Source of the DNA: Anaerococcus hydrogenalis DSM 7454
GTDB lineage: Bacteria > Bacillota > Clostridia > Tissierellales > Peptoniphilaceae
DNA: 64,000 bases
Direction: 5' to 3'
Assembly (NCBI RefSeq): GCF_000173355.1
Contig: NZ_ABXA01000019.1
Span: 165,226 to 229,225 of the forward strand
Part shown: in pieces, positions 48,373 to 57,512 of the stretch
Layout of the letters: the number at the start of each line of letters is the position of its first letter
How positions within the stretch are numbered: the stretch's first letter is position 1
Notes under the pieces: generated by a model
Told to the model about the DNA's origin: nothing
Databases searched by the model: none
What the model saw: only the letters and a program-made list of their open reading frames with translations
Position numbers and translations under genes: made by a program

Positions 48373-48660
48373 AAATACCATCCCTTCTAAATAAAATATA
48401 CCCAAATAGACTTTTTTTATTTATTTGAATAATATAATTATTCTTATTTTAATTATAGTCATGAATCAAAAATAATCAAGATACATTTTTATAAATTTTT
48501 ATTCACTTTTTTTATATATAGACTAAATATTATTACTTAAATTTGAAAATATTTTACTGTATCTAAAAAATATTTTTACCTATAATTTTAAAATTCTTTT
48601 CATTTCAAATTCATAAATAGATAAGAAATAAATAAAAAGTCTTTGTTATTTTTTTATCTT
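48373..48660. other. AT-rich intergenic region before dhaK
   Basis: About 290 bases of extreme AT content between dhaK and the flavodoxin promoter. I see no reading frame of useful size and no convincing promoter pair for dhaK, though it must lie here. Confidence 0.5.
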
Positions 48661-48690
48661 GAAACCTTATAATCTCAAGGTTTTTTTATT
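48655..48690 (+). terminator. Orphan terminator-like hairpin
   Basis: AAACCTT/AAGGTTT stem with an 8-base loop and a run of seven T on the plus strand. No annotated plus-strand gene lies upstream, so it either ends an unseen small transcript or insulates the flavodoxin promoter. Confidence 0.55.
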
Positions 48691-48717
48691 ATATTTAAAA
48701 AATAATTAAAAAATAGC

Positions 48718-48746
48718 TTGACAAAAACAATAAATGAATATATGAT
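48718..48746 (+). promoter_or_regulatory. Promoter of the flavodoxin operon
   Basis: Consensus -35 TTGACA (48718-48723), 17-base spacer, -10 TATGAT (48741-48746). Confidence 0.85.
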
Positions 48747-48753
48747 TAGCTTA

Positions 48754-48778
48754 GATGTTGATAGAGGTTATCAATATC
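48754..48778 (+). promoter_or_regulatory. Palindromic operator candidate
   Basis: GATGTTGATA and TATCAATATC form a 10-bp inverted repeat with one mismatch around GAGGT. It starts 7 bases after the -10 box, so a bound repressor would block initiation. The core TTGATA-N5-TATCAA is AT-rich like Fur-family boxes but does not match the canonical sequence well. Confidence 0.65.
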
Positions 48779-48817
48779 AAAGAAATTTAAAGAAATTTAA
48801 AGGAGAAAATTAATATT

Positions 48818-49252
48818 ATGAAAAAAATTGCTATTGTTTACTGGTCAGGTACTGGCAACACTGAAGCTATGGCTAATGAAATTGCAGGAGAATTAAAAAA
48901 TAATGATATAGAAATTGATTTATTTGATCCTAATTCTTTTACTAAAGATTCTATAAATCTTTATGATGGATTTGCTTTTGGTTGCCCAGCTATGGGTAGC
49001 GAAGAGTTAGAAGAAACTGAATTTGAGCCTATGTTTGAAAGTATAGAAAATGATTTATCTGACAAACCTGTTTTAATTTTTGGTTCTTATCAATGGGCAG
49101 ATGGTGAATGGATGGAAATTTGGCAAGATAGGTGTAAAAATGATGGAATTAATCTTGTTCGTGATGGATTAATGGCTTATGATACTCCTGATGATGAAGC
49201 ATTAGAAGAATGTAGAAAGGCGGCATTAGATTTATCTAAAGCTGTAGGTTAG
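48818..49252 (+). CDS. Flavodoxin
   Basis: 144-residue short-chain flavodoxin carrying FMN. The phosphate loop is YWSGTGNTEAMA (residues 8-19), and later loops GCPAMGSEELEETEF and GSYQWADGEWME contact the isoalloxazine ring. It can replace ferredoxin when iron is short, which suits the operator and its partner gene. Strong AAAGGAGAA site before the ATG. Confidence 0.95.
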   Translation: MKKIAIVYWSGTGNTEAMANEIAGELKNNDIEIDLFDPNSFTKDSINLYDGFAFGCPAMGSEELEETEFEPMFESIENDLSDKPVLIFGSYQWADGEWMEIWQDRCKNDGINLVRDGLMAYDTPDDEALEECRKAALDLSKAVG

Positions 49253-49256
49253 AAAA

Positions 49257-49802
49257 ATGAATGAAGAATTATTAATTGATTATGCATCACAAACTCTGGC
49301 TAATAAAAAACTTGCTAATTTATTTACATTTAAAAATACCGACAATATAGACATTGAAAAAATGGTCTATGAGTGGAATGAAATACTTAATGAAAAAAAT
49401 ATGTACGTGGAAATACTTAAAAATAATCATTCATCCGCTCAAATTTATGCATACAGACCCCACAAGCTAAAATACGTATTAAATGATAAAAAAACAAAAT
49501 CTCTCCTTAGGTCTTTGGGCTACAACACTCAAGACCTAAACCAATGCATAAATCATTTAAAGTTTAGGTATAAAATTGAAAACTTTCCCCATGAAATTGG
49601 AATATTTTTAGGATATCCTTATGAAGATGTAATGGGTTTTATTGAAAATAAGGGTGATAAATTTCTAATTAACGGATATTGGAAGGTTTACTATAATCAA
49701 GATGAAAAAATAAAAATTTTTAATAATTACAACAAAATAAAGAAATCTTATAAAATCCTTTTTAATCGATACAAAAATATAAGTAACTTATGCGTAAATT
49801 AA
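49257..49802 (+). CDS. DUF3793 family protein
   Basis: 181-residue protein with the DUF3793 core HEIGIFLGYPYEDVMGFIENKG. No membrane segment or known cofactor site. It follows the flavodoxin gene by 4 bases. Such proteins are often found beside flavodoxins and metal-uptake genes in Clostridia, but their function is unknown. Confidence 0.82.
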   Translation: MNEELLIDYASQTLANKKLANLFTFKNTDNIDIEKMVYEWNEILNEKNMYVEILKNNHSSAQIYAYRPHKLKYVLNDKKTKSLLRSLGYNTQDLNQCINHLKFRYKIENFPHEIGIFLGYPYEDVMGFIENKGDKFLINGYWKVYYNQDEKIKIFNNYNKIKKSYKILFNRYKNISNLCVN

Positions 49803-49835
49803 TAATTCTTCGATAAAAAAATTATGTGTACTTGC

Positions 49836-49877
49836 AAAAAAATAAAGGCTTGAGCCTAGCTCAAAGCCTTTATTTTT
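49836..49877. terminator. Bidirectional terminator
   Basis: 15-bp stem AATAAAGGCTTGAGC with GCTCAAAGCCTTTATT and T runs on both strands, ending the flavodoxin operon and the riboflavin operon. Confidence 0.88.
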
Positions 49878-50460
49878 AATAAATCGCTTATTTTATCAAT
49901 TTTATAATCTGATAAGTTGCCTTCTCCTTTTTTAGCATAGCCGTACTTTGCAAAAATGGATATATTATCGTTTAAATAGCCTGCCTCTATATCGGATTTT
50001 CTATCGCCTATTATTATAAAATTGTCTATTTTATTTATTTTTATTATTTCTGATTTATCCTTATAATCATAATCTTCGCCTATTAAATATTTACTAAAAT
50101 ATAAGTCTAGCTTATAAAATTTTCTTGCGGTATCAATATATTTTCTAGGACATGATGAAAGGACTATTAATTCGTGTTTCTTTTTTAGGATATTTAATAC
50201 TTTTTCTGTATCGCGGTATAAAGAGCCAAAATCTCTCATATTTTCTATCATAAATTTTCCTGTTGTTTCTATTAACTTTTCTTTATCATAGGAATCATCA
50301 AGAAAATCATCCCAAATTTTTCTTGGTGGATAGCCAAGATAAGATTTTGGATCAAGATTCGGTTTTTTTATTTTATATTTTTTAAGGTTTGGTAAAATGC
50401 TTTCTCATAAATTTCGTCACTTTTATGGATAGTTCCATCAAAGTCAAAAATTATTTTCAT
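49856..50460 (-). pseudogene. HAD-superfamily phosphatase coupled to ribH, split by a one-base frameshift
   Basis: The frame starts at 50458-50460 with the HAD nucleophile motif IIFDFDGTIHKSDE, breaks in the A-rich stretch at about 50371-50391, and continues to 49856. One added A restores it, giving about 201 residues. Motif II is IVLSSCPRK and motif IV is IIGDRKSDIEAG. Its ATG overlaps the ribH stop as ATGA, so it belongs to the FMN-riboswitch operon. HAD enzymes dephosphorylate the ribitylaminouracil phosphate intermediate in other bacteria, so this is a candidate for that step (inference). Confidence 0.75.
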
Positions 50461-50916
50461 ATAAGATCCATTAGATTTGCCATTTCAATTGCAGATACTG
50501 CTGCATCACTTCCCTTATTTCCTGCCTTTGTTCCAGCTCTTTGAACAGCTTGTTCAATTGTATCTGTTGTAACAACTCCGAAAATAACTGGTTTTCCACT
50601 TTCAAGAGATACATTTGCGATTCCTTTTGAAACTTCAGAGCACACATAATCATAATGAGAAGTATCTCCTCTTATAACTGCCCCTAAACAAATTACAGCG
50701 TCATAATCCTTGTGGACTAGTTTTTTTTGCTGCAAGCGGAATTTCAAATGCTCCTGGAACTCTTACTAGTTCTATTTCTTCATCTTTTACTTCATGCCTT
50801 TTTAATGTATCAAGACAACCTTCTACAAGCCTATCTGTTATAAAATTATTAAATCTTGCAACTACTATTGCATATTTTTTTCCGTTTGATACTAAATTTG
50901 CACTATATTCTTTCAT
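50457..50916 (-). pseudogene. ribH: Lumazine synthase, split by a one-base frameshift
   Basis: Condenses ribitylaminouracil with dihydroxybutanone phosphate. The first frame has VVARFNNFITDRLVEG and [15 protein letters not shown]. The second has [19 protein letters not shown] and the late NKGSDAA. Deleting one A from the A8 run (plus T8 at 50721-50728) joins them into about 153 residues, the usual length. An enzyme in an intact, regulated operon is unlikely to be truly broken, so an indel error is probable. Confidence 0.93.
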
Positions 50917-52131
50917 TTATATCTCCTTAAATTCTTTTAAATCATGTCCCATTCTGTCAGCTTTTGTTTTTAGATAAACCCTATCAATGTGGTTTGAATG
51001 GATTTCTATTGGTACTCTTTTATTTACTTTTATATCATATTTTTCAACCTGCTTAATTTTATCAGGATTATTTGTTAGTAAATCAATTGATTTTACCCCT
51101 AATTCTTTTAACATTTGACAGGCTATTTTGTAATTTCTTAAATCTGGAGCAAAACCCAATTTTATATTTGCATCCACTGTATCATAGCCTTCCTCTTGAA
51201 GATGATAAGCCTTTATTTTATTAAATAAGCCAATTCCTCTTCCCTCTTGCCTTAAATATAGTATTATTCCTGATCCATTTTCATCAATCATCTCCATAGC
51301 CTTGTGAAGTTGGTTTCCACAATCACACCTATTTGATGAAAATACATCTCCAGTTAAGCATTCTGAATGAATTCTAGTTAGTATATTTTCACCATCAACC
51401 TTTCCTTTTATTAAGGCTAGGTGTTCTTTATTTTCTATTTTGTCATAAAAACTAATAGCCTTGAAATTTCCATGGTCTGTAGGAAGATTTATAATATTTG
51501 TTTTTTCTAATGAGTTTTCATCATTTTTTGAAAAATCTATCTTATTTTCTTCTATATATTTTTTAATTTCAGACACACTAGTCATTTTCATACCTAGTTT
51601 TTTTGCAAGCTCAACTACTGCTTTTCCTTTAAGCATGTGACCATCATCTGCCATAATTTCACAACATAAACCTATTTCTTTTAAATTTGAAATCCTCATC
51701 AAATCAACTGTAGCTTCAGTGTGGCCTTCTCTAACTAAAACTCCCTCATCTTTTGCAATTAATGGAAATACGTGGCCTGGTCTTCTAAAATCACTAGGTT
51801 TTGTATTATTATCTGCGAGGGCTCTTATAGTTTCTGCTCTTTCAAAAGCTGATATTCCTGTTTCTGTATTAACATGGTCGATAGATACTGTAAAAGCTGT
51901 TTCATGATTATCAGTATTATTTTGAACCATCATGTCAAGGTCAAATTGTTTGGCAATATTTTTACCTATTGGAGTACAGATTAAGCCTCTGGCATACTTT
52001 GCCATAATATTTATCATCTCGCCTGTTACATTTTCTCCAGCACAAACCATATCAGCTTCATTTTCTCTATCTTCATCATCAGTTACTATTATTATTTCGT
52101 TATTTCTTAATGCTTTTATAATCTCTTCCAT
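50917..52131 (-). CDS. ribBA: Bifunctional DHBP synthase / GTP cyclohydrolase II
   Basis: 404-residue fusion. RibB (about 1-200) has the acidic motif [12 protein letters not shown] and GHTEATVDL. RibA (about 205-400) has the zinc ligands in [17 protein letters not shown] and the catalytic [14 protein letters not shown]. It supplies both committed precursors of riboflavin. Confidence 0.97.
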   Translation of the reverse strand: MEEIIKALRNNEIIIVTDDEDRENEADMVCAGENVTGEMINIMAKYARGLICTPIGKNIAKQFDLDMMVQNNTDNHETAFTVSIDHVNTETGISAFERAETIRALADNNTKPSDFRRPGHVFPLIAKDEGVLVREGHTEATVDLMRISNLKEIGLCCEIMADDGHMLKGKAVVELAKKLGMKMTSVSEIKKYIEENKIDFSKNDENSLEKTNIINLPTDHGNFKAISFYDKIENKEHLALIKGKVDGENILTRIHSECLTGDVFSSNRCDCGNQLHKAMEMIDENGSGIILYLRQEGRGIGLFNKIKAYHLQEEGYDTVDANIKLGFAPDLRNYKIACQMLKELGVKSIDLLTNNPDKIKQVEKYDIKVNKRVPIEIHSNHIDRVYLKTKADRMGHDLKEFKEI

Positions 52132-52136
52132 ATTTT

Positions 52137-52760
52137 TTAAAAACCATTTTCTAATAAAAAGTTTTTATCCAACCTTTCTTCTTTTTTATTTGCCATAGAT
52201 TTTTGAATAAATCTATTTATAATATCAGTTTCAATATTTATTTCATCGCCAATTTTTTTATATTTAAAATTTGTTCTTTCAAGTGTCTCAGGTATAAGGG
52301 CTACCTCAAAACTAGTATTTTTATCATCAGAAACTGTAAGAGAAATTCCATCAAGTGTTACAGATCCTTTCTTTACTATTAAAGAGCAAATTTCTGGACT
52401 TGCTGAAATTGAAAATACATTTTCTCTAATATTTTTAATTTTCCCAACTCCATCAACATGACCTTGTACTATATGACCATCAAGCCTATCTGAAAGTCTT
52501 AAAGCTCTTTCTAGATTTACTTTTTTATTTACATATGAATTATCAAATTTAGTCATCTTCAAACTTTCATTCATTAAATCTGCCTTGTAAGTTTTATCAG
52601 TAATTTCTGTTACTGTAAGGCAAACTCCATCAGTCATTATAGAATCCCCAAGTTTTGTATCTTCTAATACAAGACTCGCCTCAATTTCAATTTGTACATG
52701 GTCATTTATCTTTTTAAAAGATAAAATCTTACCCATTTCTTCAGATATTCCAGTGAACAT
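52137..52760 (-). CDS. ribE: Riboflavin synthase alpha chain
   Basis: Catalyses dismutation of two lumazines into riboflavin. Start chosen at MFTGISEE (ATG 52758-52760), the near-universal N-terminus of the family, with GAGG upstream. The two repeated barrels each show the VCLTV/ISLTV and LERAL/TLERT patterns. About 207 residues. Overlaps ribD by 20 bases. Confidence 0.95.
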   Translation of the reverse strand: MFTGISEEMGKILSFKKINDHVQIEIEASLVLEDTKLGDSIMTDGVCLTVTEITDKTYKADLMNESLKMTKFDNSYVNKKVNLERALRLSDRLDGHIVQGHVDGVGKIKNIRENVFSISASPEICSLIVKKGSVTLDGISLTVSDDKNTSFEVALIPETLERTNFKYKKIGDEINIETDIINRFIQKSMANKKEERLDKNFLLENGF

Positions 52761-53820
52761 TTTTAGCCTCAATCATAATATCATCATCAAATCTTTTTAT
52801 ATCTTCAATTTCAAACTTATATCCATCTTTAATCTTATCAACACCTCTTCCATAAAAAGGTGATTTTGAATTAAAGCCACCAATTATTTTAGGTGAAATA
52901 AATTCATAAATTTTATCAACCAGACCTTCTTCTAAAAAATCATAATTTAGAATTGATCCACCTTCAACCAAAATTGATCCTATATTCATTTCATATAATT
53001 TATTTACTAAATCTTCTAGGTCGACATGATTATTTTTCATCTTGCATTTAATTAAATTTAAATCAGGATTGTCAGTGTCTTTACAAGTCGCTATATAAGT
53101 TTTTTTATCACTATTTAAATTAAAAATCTTGTAATCCTTATAATTTTTTTCTATTTCTAGATTTGTATCAACAATAACTCTAACAGGATCTACTCCTTCT
53201 TCTATCCTTGAATTTAAGGAAGGATTATCGTGAATCAAGGTGTTTTTTCCTACAATTATTGCATCATAATCATTTCTTAGTCTATGGACATATTCTCTAG
53301 AAAATTCATTTGAAATCCATTTTGAATCATTTGTATTTGAAGAAATTTTCCCATCTAAAGTTTGGGCATATTTTAAAGCAATAAGAGGTCTATTGTATTT
53401 AATATTGAAGAAAAATTTCTCATTTAATTTTTTGCCCTCATCTTCTAATAAACCTGTTTGAACCTCTATCCCTTTTTCTCTTAAAACCTTTAGGCCGTCA
53501 ACTTTTGGATTTGTATCTATATTTGAAATTATAACTTTTTTAATATTTCTCTTGATAATTTCTAAAGTACAAGGCCCTTGTTTTCCATAATGAGAACATG
53601 GTTCCAAATTTACATACAAAACAGCCCCATCAGCATTTTCTTTTAAATTATTAAAACAATCAACTTCGGCATGGACTTTTCCATATTCATGGTGGTATCC
53701 TGTTGATATTATTTTTCCATCTTTAACAAGAACAGCACCTACCAGTGGATTTTTTAAAGTTTTTCCTCTTGCTTTTTTTGCAAGGTCAAAACATTTTTTC
53801 ATATAATATTTATCATTCAT
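52741..53820 (-). CDS. ribD: Bifunctional riboflavin deaminase-reductase
   Basis: 359 residues. The deaminase domain (about 1-145) has zinc motif HAEVDCF and NLEPCSHYGKQGPC. The reductase domain has LKYAQTLDGKISS and ILVEGGSILNYDFL. First gene after the FMN riboswitch. Confidence 0.97.
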   Translation of the reverse strand: MNDKYYMKKCFDLAKKARGKTLKNPLVGAVLVKDGKIISTGYHHEYGKVHAEVDCFNNLKENADGAVLYVNLEPCSHYGKQGPCTLEIIKRNIKKVIISNIDTNPKVDGLKVLREKGIEVQTGLLEDEGKKLNEKFFFNIKYNRPLIALKYAQTLDGKISSNTNDSKWISNEFSREYVHRLRNDYDAIIVGKNTLIHDNPSLNSRIEEGVDPVRVIVDTNLEIEKNYKDYKIFNLNSDKKTYIATCKDTDNPDLNLIKCKMKNNHVDLEDLVNKLYEMNIGSILVEGGSILNYDFLEEGLVDKIYEFISPKIIGGFNSKSPFYGRGVDKIKDGYKFEIEDIKRFDDDIMIEAKNVHWNI

Positions 53821-53844
53821 CTTGCCTCCTCCACAATTCTCGGC

Positions 53845-53870
53845 AAAAGAAAAGATCCCTTTCAGGGACC
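53845..53870 (-). terminator. Riboswitch expression-platform terminator
   Basis: GGTCCCT/AGGGATC stem followed by TTTTCTTTT on the minus strand, between the FMN aptamer and ribD. Confidence 0.85.
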
Positions 53871-53898
53871 TTGGTTATTTCAAAAGAATAATTAATAA

Positions 53899-54008
53899 AT
53901 CTTCTCTCATCCAGACTATACTGTCGGTATAGGAATTTCACCTATTCAGCAAAAAGCTCGCGGACTTTACCGCCGGTGGGGAATCACACCCCGCCCTGAA
54001 GAATTGTG
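53899..54008 (-). promoter_or_regulatory. FMN riboswitch (RFN element)
   Basis: Classic RFN aptamer on the minus strand with conserved blocks AGGGCGGGGTG, CCCCACCGGCGGT, AGTCCGCGAGC, GGTGAAATTCC, CCGACAGT and AGTCTGGATGAGAGAAG. High FMN should favour the downstream terminator and shut off ribD-ribE-ribBA-ribH-HAD. Confidence 0.98.
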
Positions 54009-54027
54009 TTATTTTATTTACATTTTT

Positions 54028-54055
54028 ATTATAATACAAATTTTATTTTTGTCAA
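54028..54055 (-). promoter_or_regulatory. Promoter of the riboflavin operon
   Basis: -35 TTGACA (54050-54055), 16-base spacer, perfect -10 TATAAT (54028-54033) on the minus strand. Confidence 0.85.
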
Positions 54056-54117
54056 TCGTTTACATGAATTTTTTAATCATTATAAATCAAATTTGTTCAT
54101 TTATTAATGAAATACAA

Positions 54118-54146
54118 TTGAAAAAATCCTATTAATTTGCTATCAT
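54118..54146 (+). promoter_or_regulatory. Promoter of the FemX-like gene
   Basis: -35 TTGAAA (54118-54123), 17-base spacer, -10 TATCAT (54141-54146). Confidence 0.7.
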
Positions 54147-54172
54147 GTATTTATACTAGATTTGGAGGTAAT

Positions 54173-55197
54173 ATGCATCTTAATTTAAATAATAAAAATG
54201 AAGTACAAAAATATTGGGATTTTTTTTATAAGCATCCATCATCTAGTTTTTATCAAGCTAAAGAATGGACTTTAATAAAAAACAATTGGGATATAGACTA
54301 TTTTTATATAGAAAAAAATGGTAATGTAGTTGCTGTAGCGCAAGTGTTATCAATTTATAATGATAAAGCTAGAAAAAATTATTTTATTGCCCAAGAGGAC
54401 CGGTTTCTGATCTTTACGATGTAAAAACTAATGTAGAATTAATCAATGAAATTAAAGATTACGCTAGAAAAAATGATGGTTTTCTAGTCAAATTTGATCC
54501 TAATTATGAATATGACGAAAATCTGATAAATAAATATAAAGAATTTGGTATTGATTTTTGCCATAAAATGTACTCTTATGTTCAATTTCCTTTTTCAATG
54601 ATGCTTGATATAAAAGGAAGAAGTTTTGACGAAGTAATTCAATCTTTTTCTAAAAACGGAAGGAAACAAGTAAGGAAATCATATAGACAAGATTTGGAAT
54701 TGTATGTTGGTAAAAGAGAAGATGTCAAAATTTTTCATCAAATAACAGCTGATATGTCTAATAGGAAAGGAATAACTTACAGAAATATTGATTACTACTA
54801 TAGATTATTTGATACTTACAAAGATAATGGTAGAATGACTTTTGTAAAATATAAGGGTGAATTTTTATCTTGTTCTTTTTTAATTACTTTTAACGACTAT
54901 GCTATAGCCTTATATGGAGCAGATAATCTTAATGTTGATGTTGGGCAATCATATTTCTTAGATGCTGAGGAAATTAGATATTGTTGTAACAACGATATTA
55001 GATATTATGATTTAGGTGGGGTTAAATCCTTAGATATAAATGATGGTCTTTATAGATTTAAAAGAAAGTTTACTAATAATAATATTGTAAAATGGATTGG
55101 TAATATAGAGTGTATTTTAGATAAAAATGCATACGAAAAATTCATCAAAGAAAAAGATCATACTGATTTTTCTGAGGACTTGAAAAGTGACAATTAA
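54173..55197 (+). pseudogene. FemA/FemB/FemX-type peptidoglycan bridge ligase, split by a one-base frameshift
   Basis: tRNA-dependent aminoacyltransferase adding residues to the lipid II peptide. Start ATG 54173 follows GGAGG by 5 bases. The first frame stops at 54424; one added C in the CCC at 54390-54392 restores FIAPRGPVSDLYDV, a family hallmark, and opens the frame to 55197 (about 341 residues). The second half has FSKNGRKQVRKSYR, YGADNLN and the YYDLGGV motif. Which amino acid it adds is unknown. Confidence 0.88.
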
Positions 55198-55213
55198 TTA
55201 ATGATTCGATTTT

Positions 55214-55256
55214 AAAACTGTGTTAACAATAAGGCTATTATTGGCACAGTTTTTTT
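55214..55256 (+). terminator. Terminator of the FemX-like gene
   Basis: AAAACTGTG/CACAGTTTT outer stem with an inner CAATAA/TTATTG pairing and a run of seven T. Confidence 0.85.
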
Positions 55257-55338
55257 AATTTTCAATATTCTTTTTTATTTTTAAAATTATACTCTAACAT
55301 AACTTGACTTTGAGATATTAACTTCAAAAATTACAAAT

Positions 55339-55360
55339 AAAAAAAGACCCTATTGGGCCT
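55339..55360 (-). terminator. Terminator of rpsU
   Basis: AGGCCC/GGGTCT stem with a 4-base loop and seven T on the minus strand, overlapping the rpsU stop. Confidence 0.85.
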
Positions 55361-55548
55361 TAAATTACTATTTTCTTCTTTTTTTTTCTCTTTGCTGCCT
55401 CAGATTTCTTTTTTCTCTTAAGGCTTGGCTTTTCGTAGTGTTCTCTTTTTCTGTATTCTGTTAGAACACCGGATCTTGCGCATTGTCTTTTGAATCTTTT
55501 AATTGCACTATCAATTGATTCGTTTTCTCCAACTCTGATCTCTGTCAT
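55360..55548 (-). CDS. rpsU: 30S ribosomal protein S21
   Basis: 62 residues from ATG 55546-55548, the family start [13 protein letters not shown], with GAGGGGGG 5 bases upstream; a longer in-frame start would overlap the HIT gene. Typical core [15 protein letters not shown] and a basic C-terminal tail. Confidence 0.96.
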   Translation of the reverse strand: MTEIRVGENESIDSAIKRFKRQCARSGVLTEYRKREHYEKPSLKRKKKSEAAKRKKKKKIVI

Positions 55549-55586
55549 TTCTATCCCCCCTCTCGTATCACACATTAAGTTTGAAA

Positions 55587-55928
55587 TCAACCTGGTGGCC
55601 ATTGTAAGGACCTTTTTGCTAAAACATGAAAATGCATGTGTTTAACAGTTTGTCCTCCATCTTCTCCTGTATTGTTGACTATCCTATAGCCGTCTTCGGC
55701 TACATTTAGATCTTCTGTTATTTTTTTAATAACCATAAAGATATGAGAAACAATATCCTTATCTTCTTCATCTAACTTAGCCAAACTTTCTATGTGTTTT
55801 TTTGGTATTACAAGAAAATGGATAGGTGCCTGTGGATCTAGATCATTAAATGCAATTACTTTTTGATCTTCATAGATTACATCTGATGGTATATCTCCAT
55901 CAGCAATCTTGCAAAATACACAGTCCAT
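55587..55928 (-). CDS. HIT-family nucleotide-binding protein (HinT-like)
   Basis: 113-residue phosphoramidase-type hydrolase. The histidine triad reads [17 protein letters not shown] at the C-terminus, and the N-terminus is [19 protein letters not shown]. Typical length. In Firmicutes it commonly precedes rpsU, as here. Confidence 0.95.
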   Translation of the reverse strand: MDCVFCKIADGDIPSDVIYEDQKVIAFNDLDPQAPIHFLVIPKKHIESLAKLDEEDKDIVSHIFMVIKKITEDLNVAEDGYRIVNNTGEDGGQTVKHMHFHVLAKRSLQWPPG

Positions 55929-55992
55929 ACTTCACCCCCATTGATAAATATAATATCATATTTTAATAAAAAGGTAAAATTTTTTATAGTTT

Positions 55993-57357
55993 TTACAAAT
56001 TAATTTGCTTAATTTGATCTTTTTTAATTATACATATTATAATAGCTAAAATAAATCCTACTAATCCAGGAATTACCCATCCAAATCCAAGATTAAAACC
56101 TGGTAAATTTTTTACAGCAAACTCAATAATACTTTGAATAAAATTTAAATTTGAAATATTTTCAGGTAAAGCTCTTAGAAAATCAAAAATAGAAAAAATT
56201 GCAGTAAAACCTATAGATAATGAAAATATTAGCTTATTTTTTCCAATTAATGGATACAATAAGGATAAAAATATCAATACTATAGCAAGAGGATACATAT
56301 ACATTAATACAGGTATAGAAAGGCTGATTATGTTTTGAAGTCCTAAATTTGCTATCAGAAATGATATTAAGGTAAATGTTATCGCATAGGTTTTGTAGGA
56401 TAAGGAATTAGGATACATTTCTATAAAGATTTCTGAGCACGCTATAATTAGTCCTATTGCTGTTTTCAAGCAGGCAATTATAACAATTGCAGCAAGTAAA
56501 ATTTTACCAAAATTTCCCAAATAATGAAAAGAAATATTTGATAAAATAATCCCCCCATTATTTCCTATCTCCATTATATTTACTGAAGATGAAGACATAA
56601 AAGCCAATGAAACATAAACGGTACTCATTGCAATAAGACATATAATCCCACTTTTCAAAGTTTCTATTGCAACTTGATTAGAATCTTTAACTCCCAGTTT
56701 TCTAATACTTGAAATAATAATTATGGCAAAGGCAAGACTTGCCAAAGCATCCATAGTATTATAACCATCTAAGATTCCTACAAACAATGGATTATTTCCA
56801 TATTTTTCAATAGGCTGATTTTCACCAAGACCTCCCATCGGCTTTATAAGTGCAAGCACAACTAAAACTGACAATAATATTAAAAATGTAGGAGTAAGTA
56901 TTTTTCCAATATTATCCATTATTTTTCCTGGTTTTAAGGCAAAAGCTAAAACTGTCAAGAAAAATATTAAGGAGAAGATAAGCAAAAATATTTTAATCTT
57001 ATCTTGTGATACATTTGAAGCAATTCCTACCTCAAAGGCAACTGTTGAGGTTCTAGGAATAGCAAAAAATGGTCCTATGGTTAAATACAAAGCTGTTGTA
57101 AAGATAAAAGCAAATTTATTACTCACAGTTTTTCCCATCTCAAATAGACTATCATTTTTAGAAATGGCACTTGCAACAACACCCAAAAGAGGAAGACCAA
57201 CTCCACTTATTATAAAACCTAATACAACTTTGTATAAATTATTTCCAGAATTTTGTCCTAACTCTATAGGGAAAATTAAATTTCCAGCTCCAAAATATAG
57301 GCCAAAAAGTAAAGAACCAACCAATAATGTCTGGTTAAAACTAAGTTTCTTTTTCAT
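55993..57357 (-). CDS. brnQ: Branched-chain amino acid transport protein
   Basis: 454 residues with about 12 membrane helices, LIVCS family. The N-terminal LLFGLYFGAGNLIFPIELGQNSG region is diagnostic, as are YNTMDALASLAFAIIII and the central asparagine-rich loop. Cation-coupled uptake of Leu, Ile and Val. Stands alone; no binding site for a regulator is evident upstream. Confidence 0.92.
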   Translation of the reverse strand: MKKKLSFNQTLLVGSLLFGLYFGAGNLIFPIELGQNSGNNLYKVVLGFIISGVGLPLLGVVASAISKNDSLFEMGKTVSNKFAFIFTTALYLTIGPFFAIPRTSTVAFEVGIASNVSQDKIKIFLLIFSLIFFLTVLAFALKPGKIMDNIGKILTPTFLILLSVLVVLALIKPMGGLGENQPIEKYGNNPLFVGILDGYNTMDALASLAFAIIIISSIRKLGVKDSNQVAIETLKSGIICLIAMSTVYVSLAFMSSSSVNIMEIGNNGGIILSNISFHYLGNFGKILLAAIVIIACLKTAIGLIIACSEIFIEMYPNSLSYKTYAITFTLISFLIANLGLQNIISLSIPVLMYMYPLAIVLIFLSLLYPLIGKNKLIFSLSIGFTAIFSIFDFLRALPENISNLNFIQSIIEFAVKNLPGFNLGFGWVIPGLVGFILAIIICIIKKDQIKQINL

Positions 57358-57480
57358 TTTATTCTCCTATCTATTTATTAATATTTATATAAAATTTCCT
57401 AAATTTATACAAAATATTTATAGAGAAATTATAACACAATATTGAAAAATATAAAAGCTTAAAAAAATATTTGGCAATTA

Positions 57481-57508
57481 AAAATGCCGATAATTATCAG
57501 CATTTTTA
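57481..57508 (-). terminator. Terminator of the ClC gene
   Basis: Near-perfect palindrome AAAAATGCCGATAA/TTATCAGCATTTTT with a T tail on the minus strand, 5 bases past the stop at 57513. Confidence 0.85.
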
Positions 57509-57512
57509 AAAC

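Noticed and set aside
50457..50916. ribH as two separate genes
   Set aside because: Each piece holds only half of the lumazine synthase fold and they join exactly at an A8 run.
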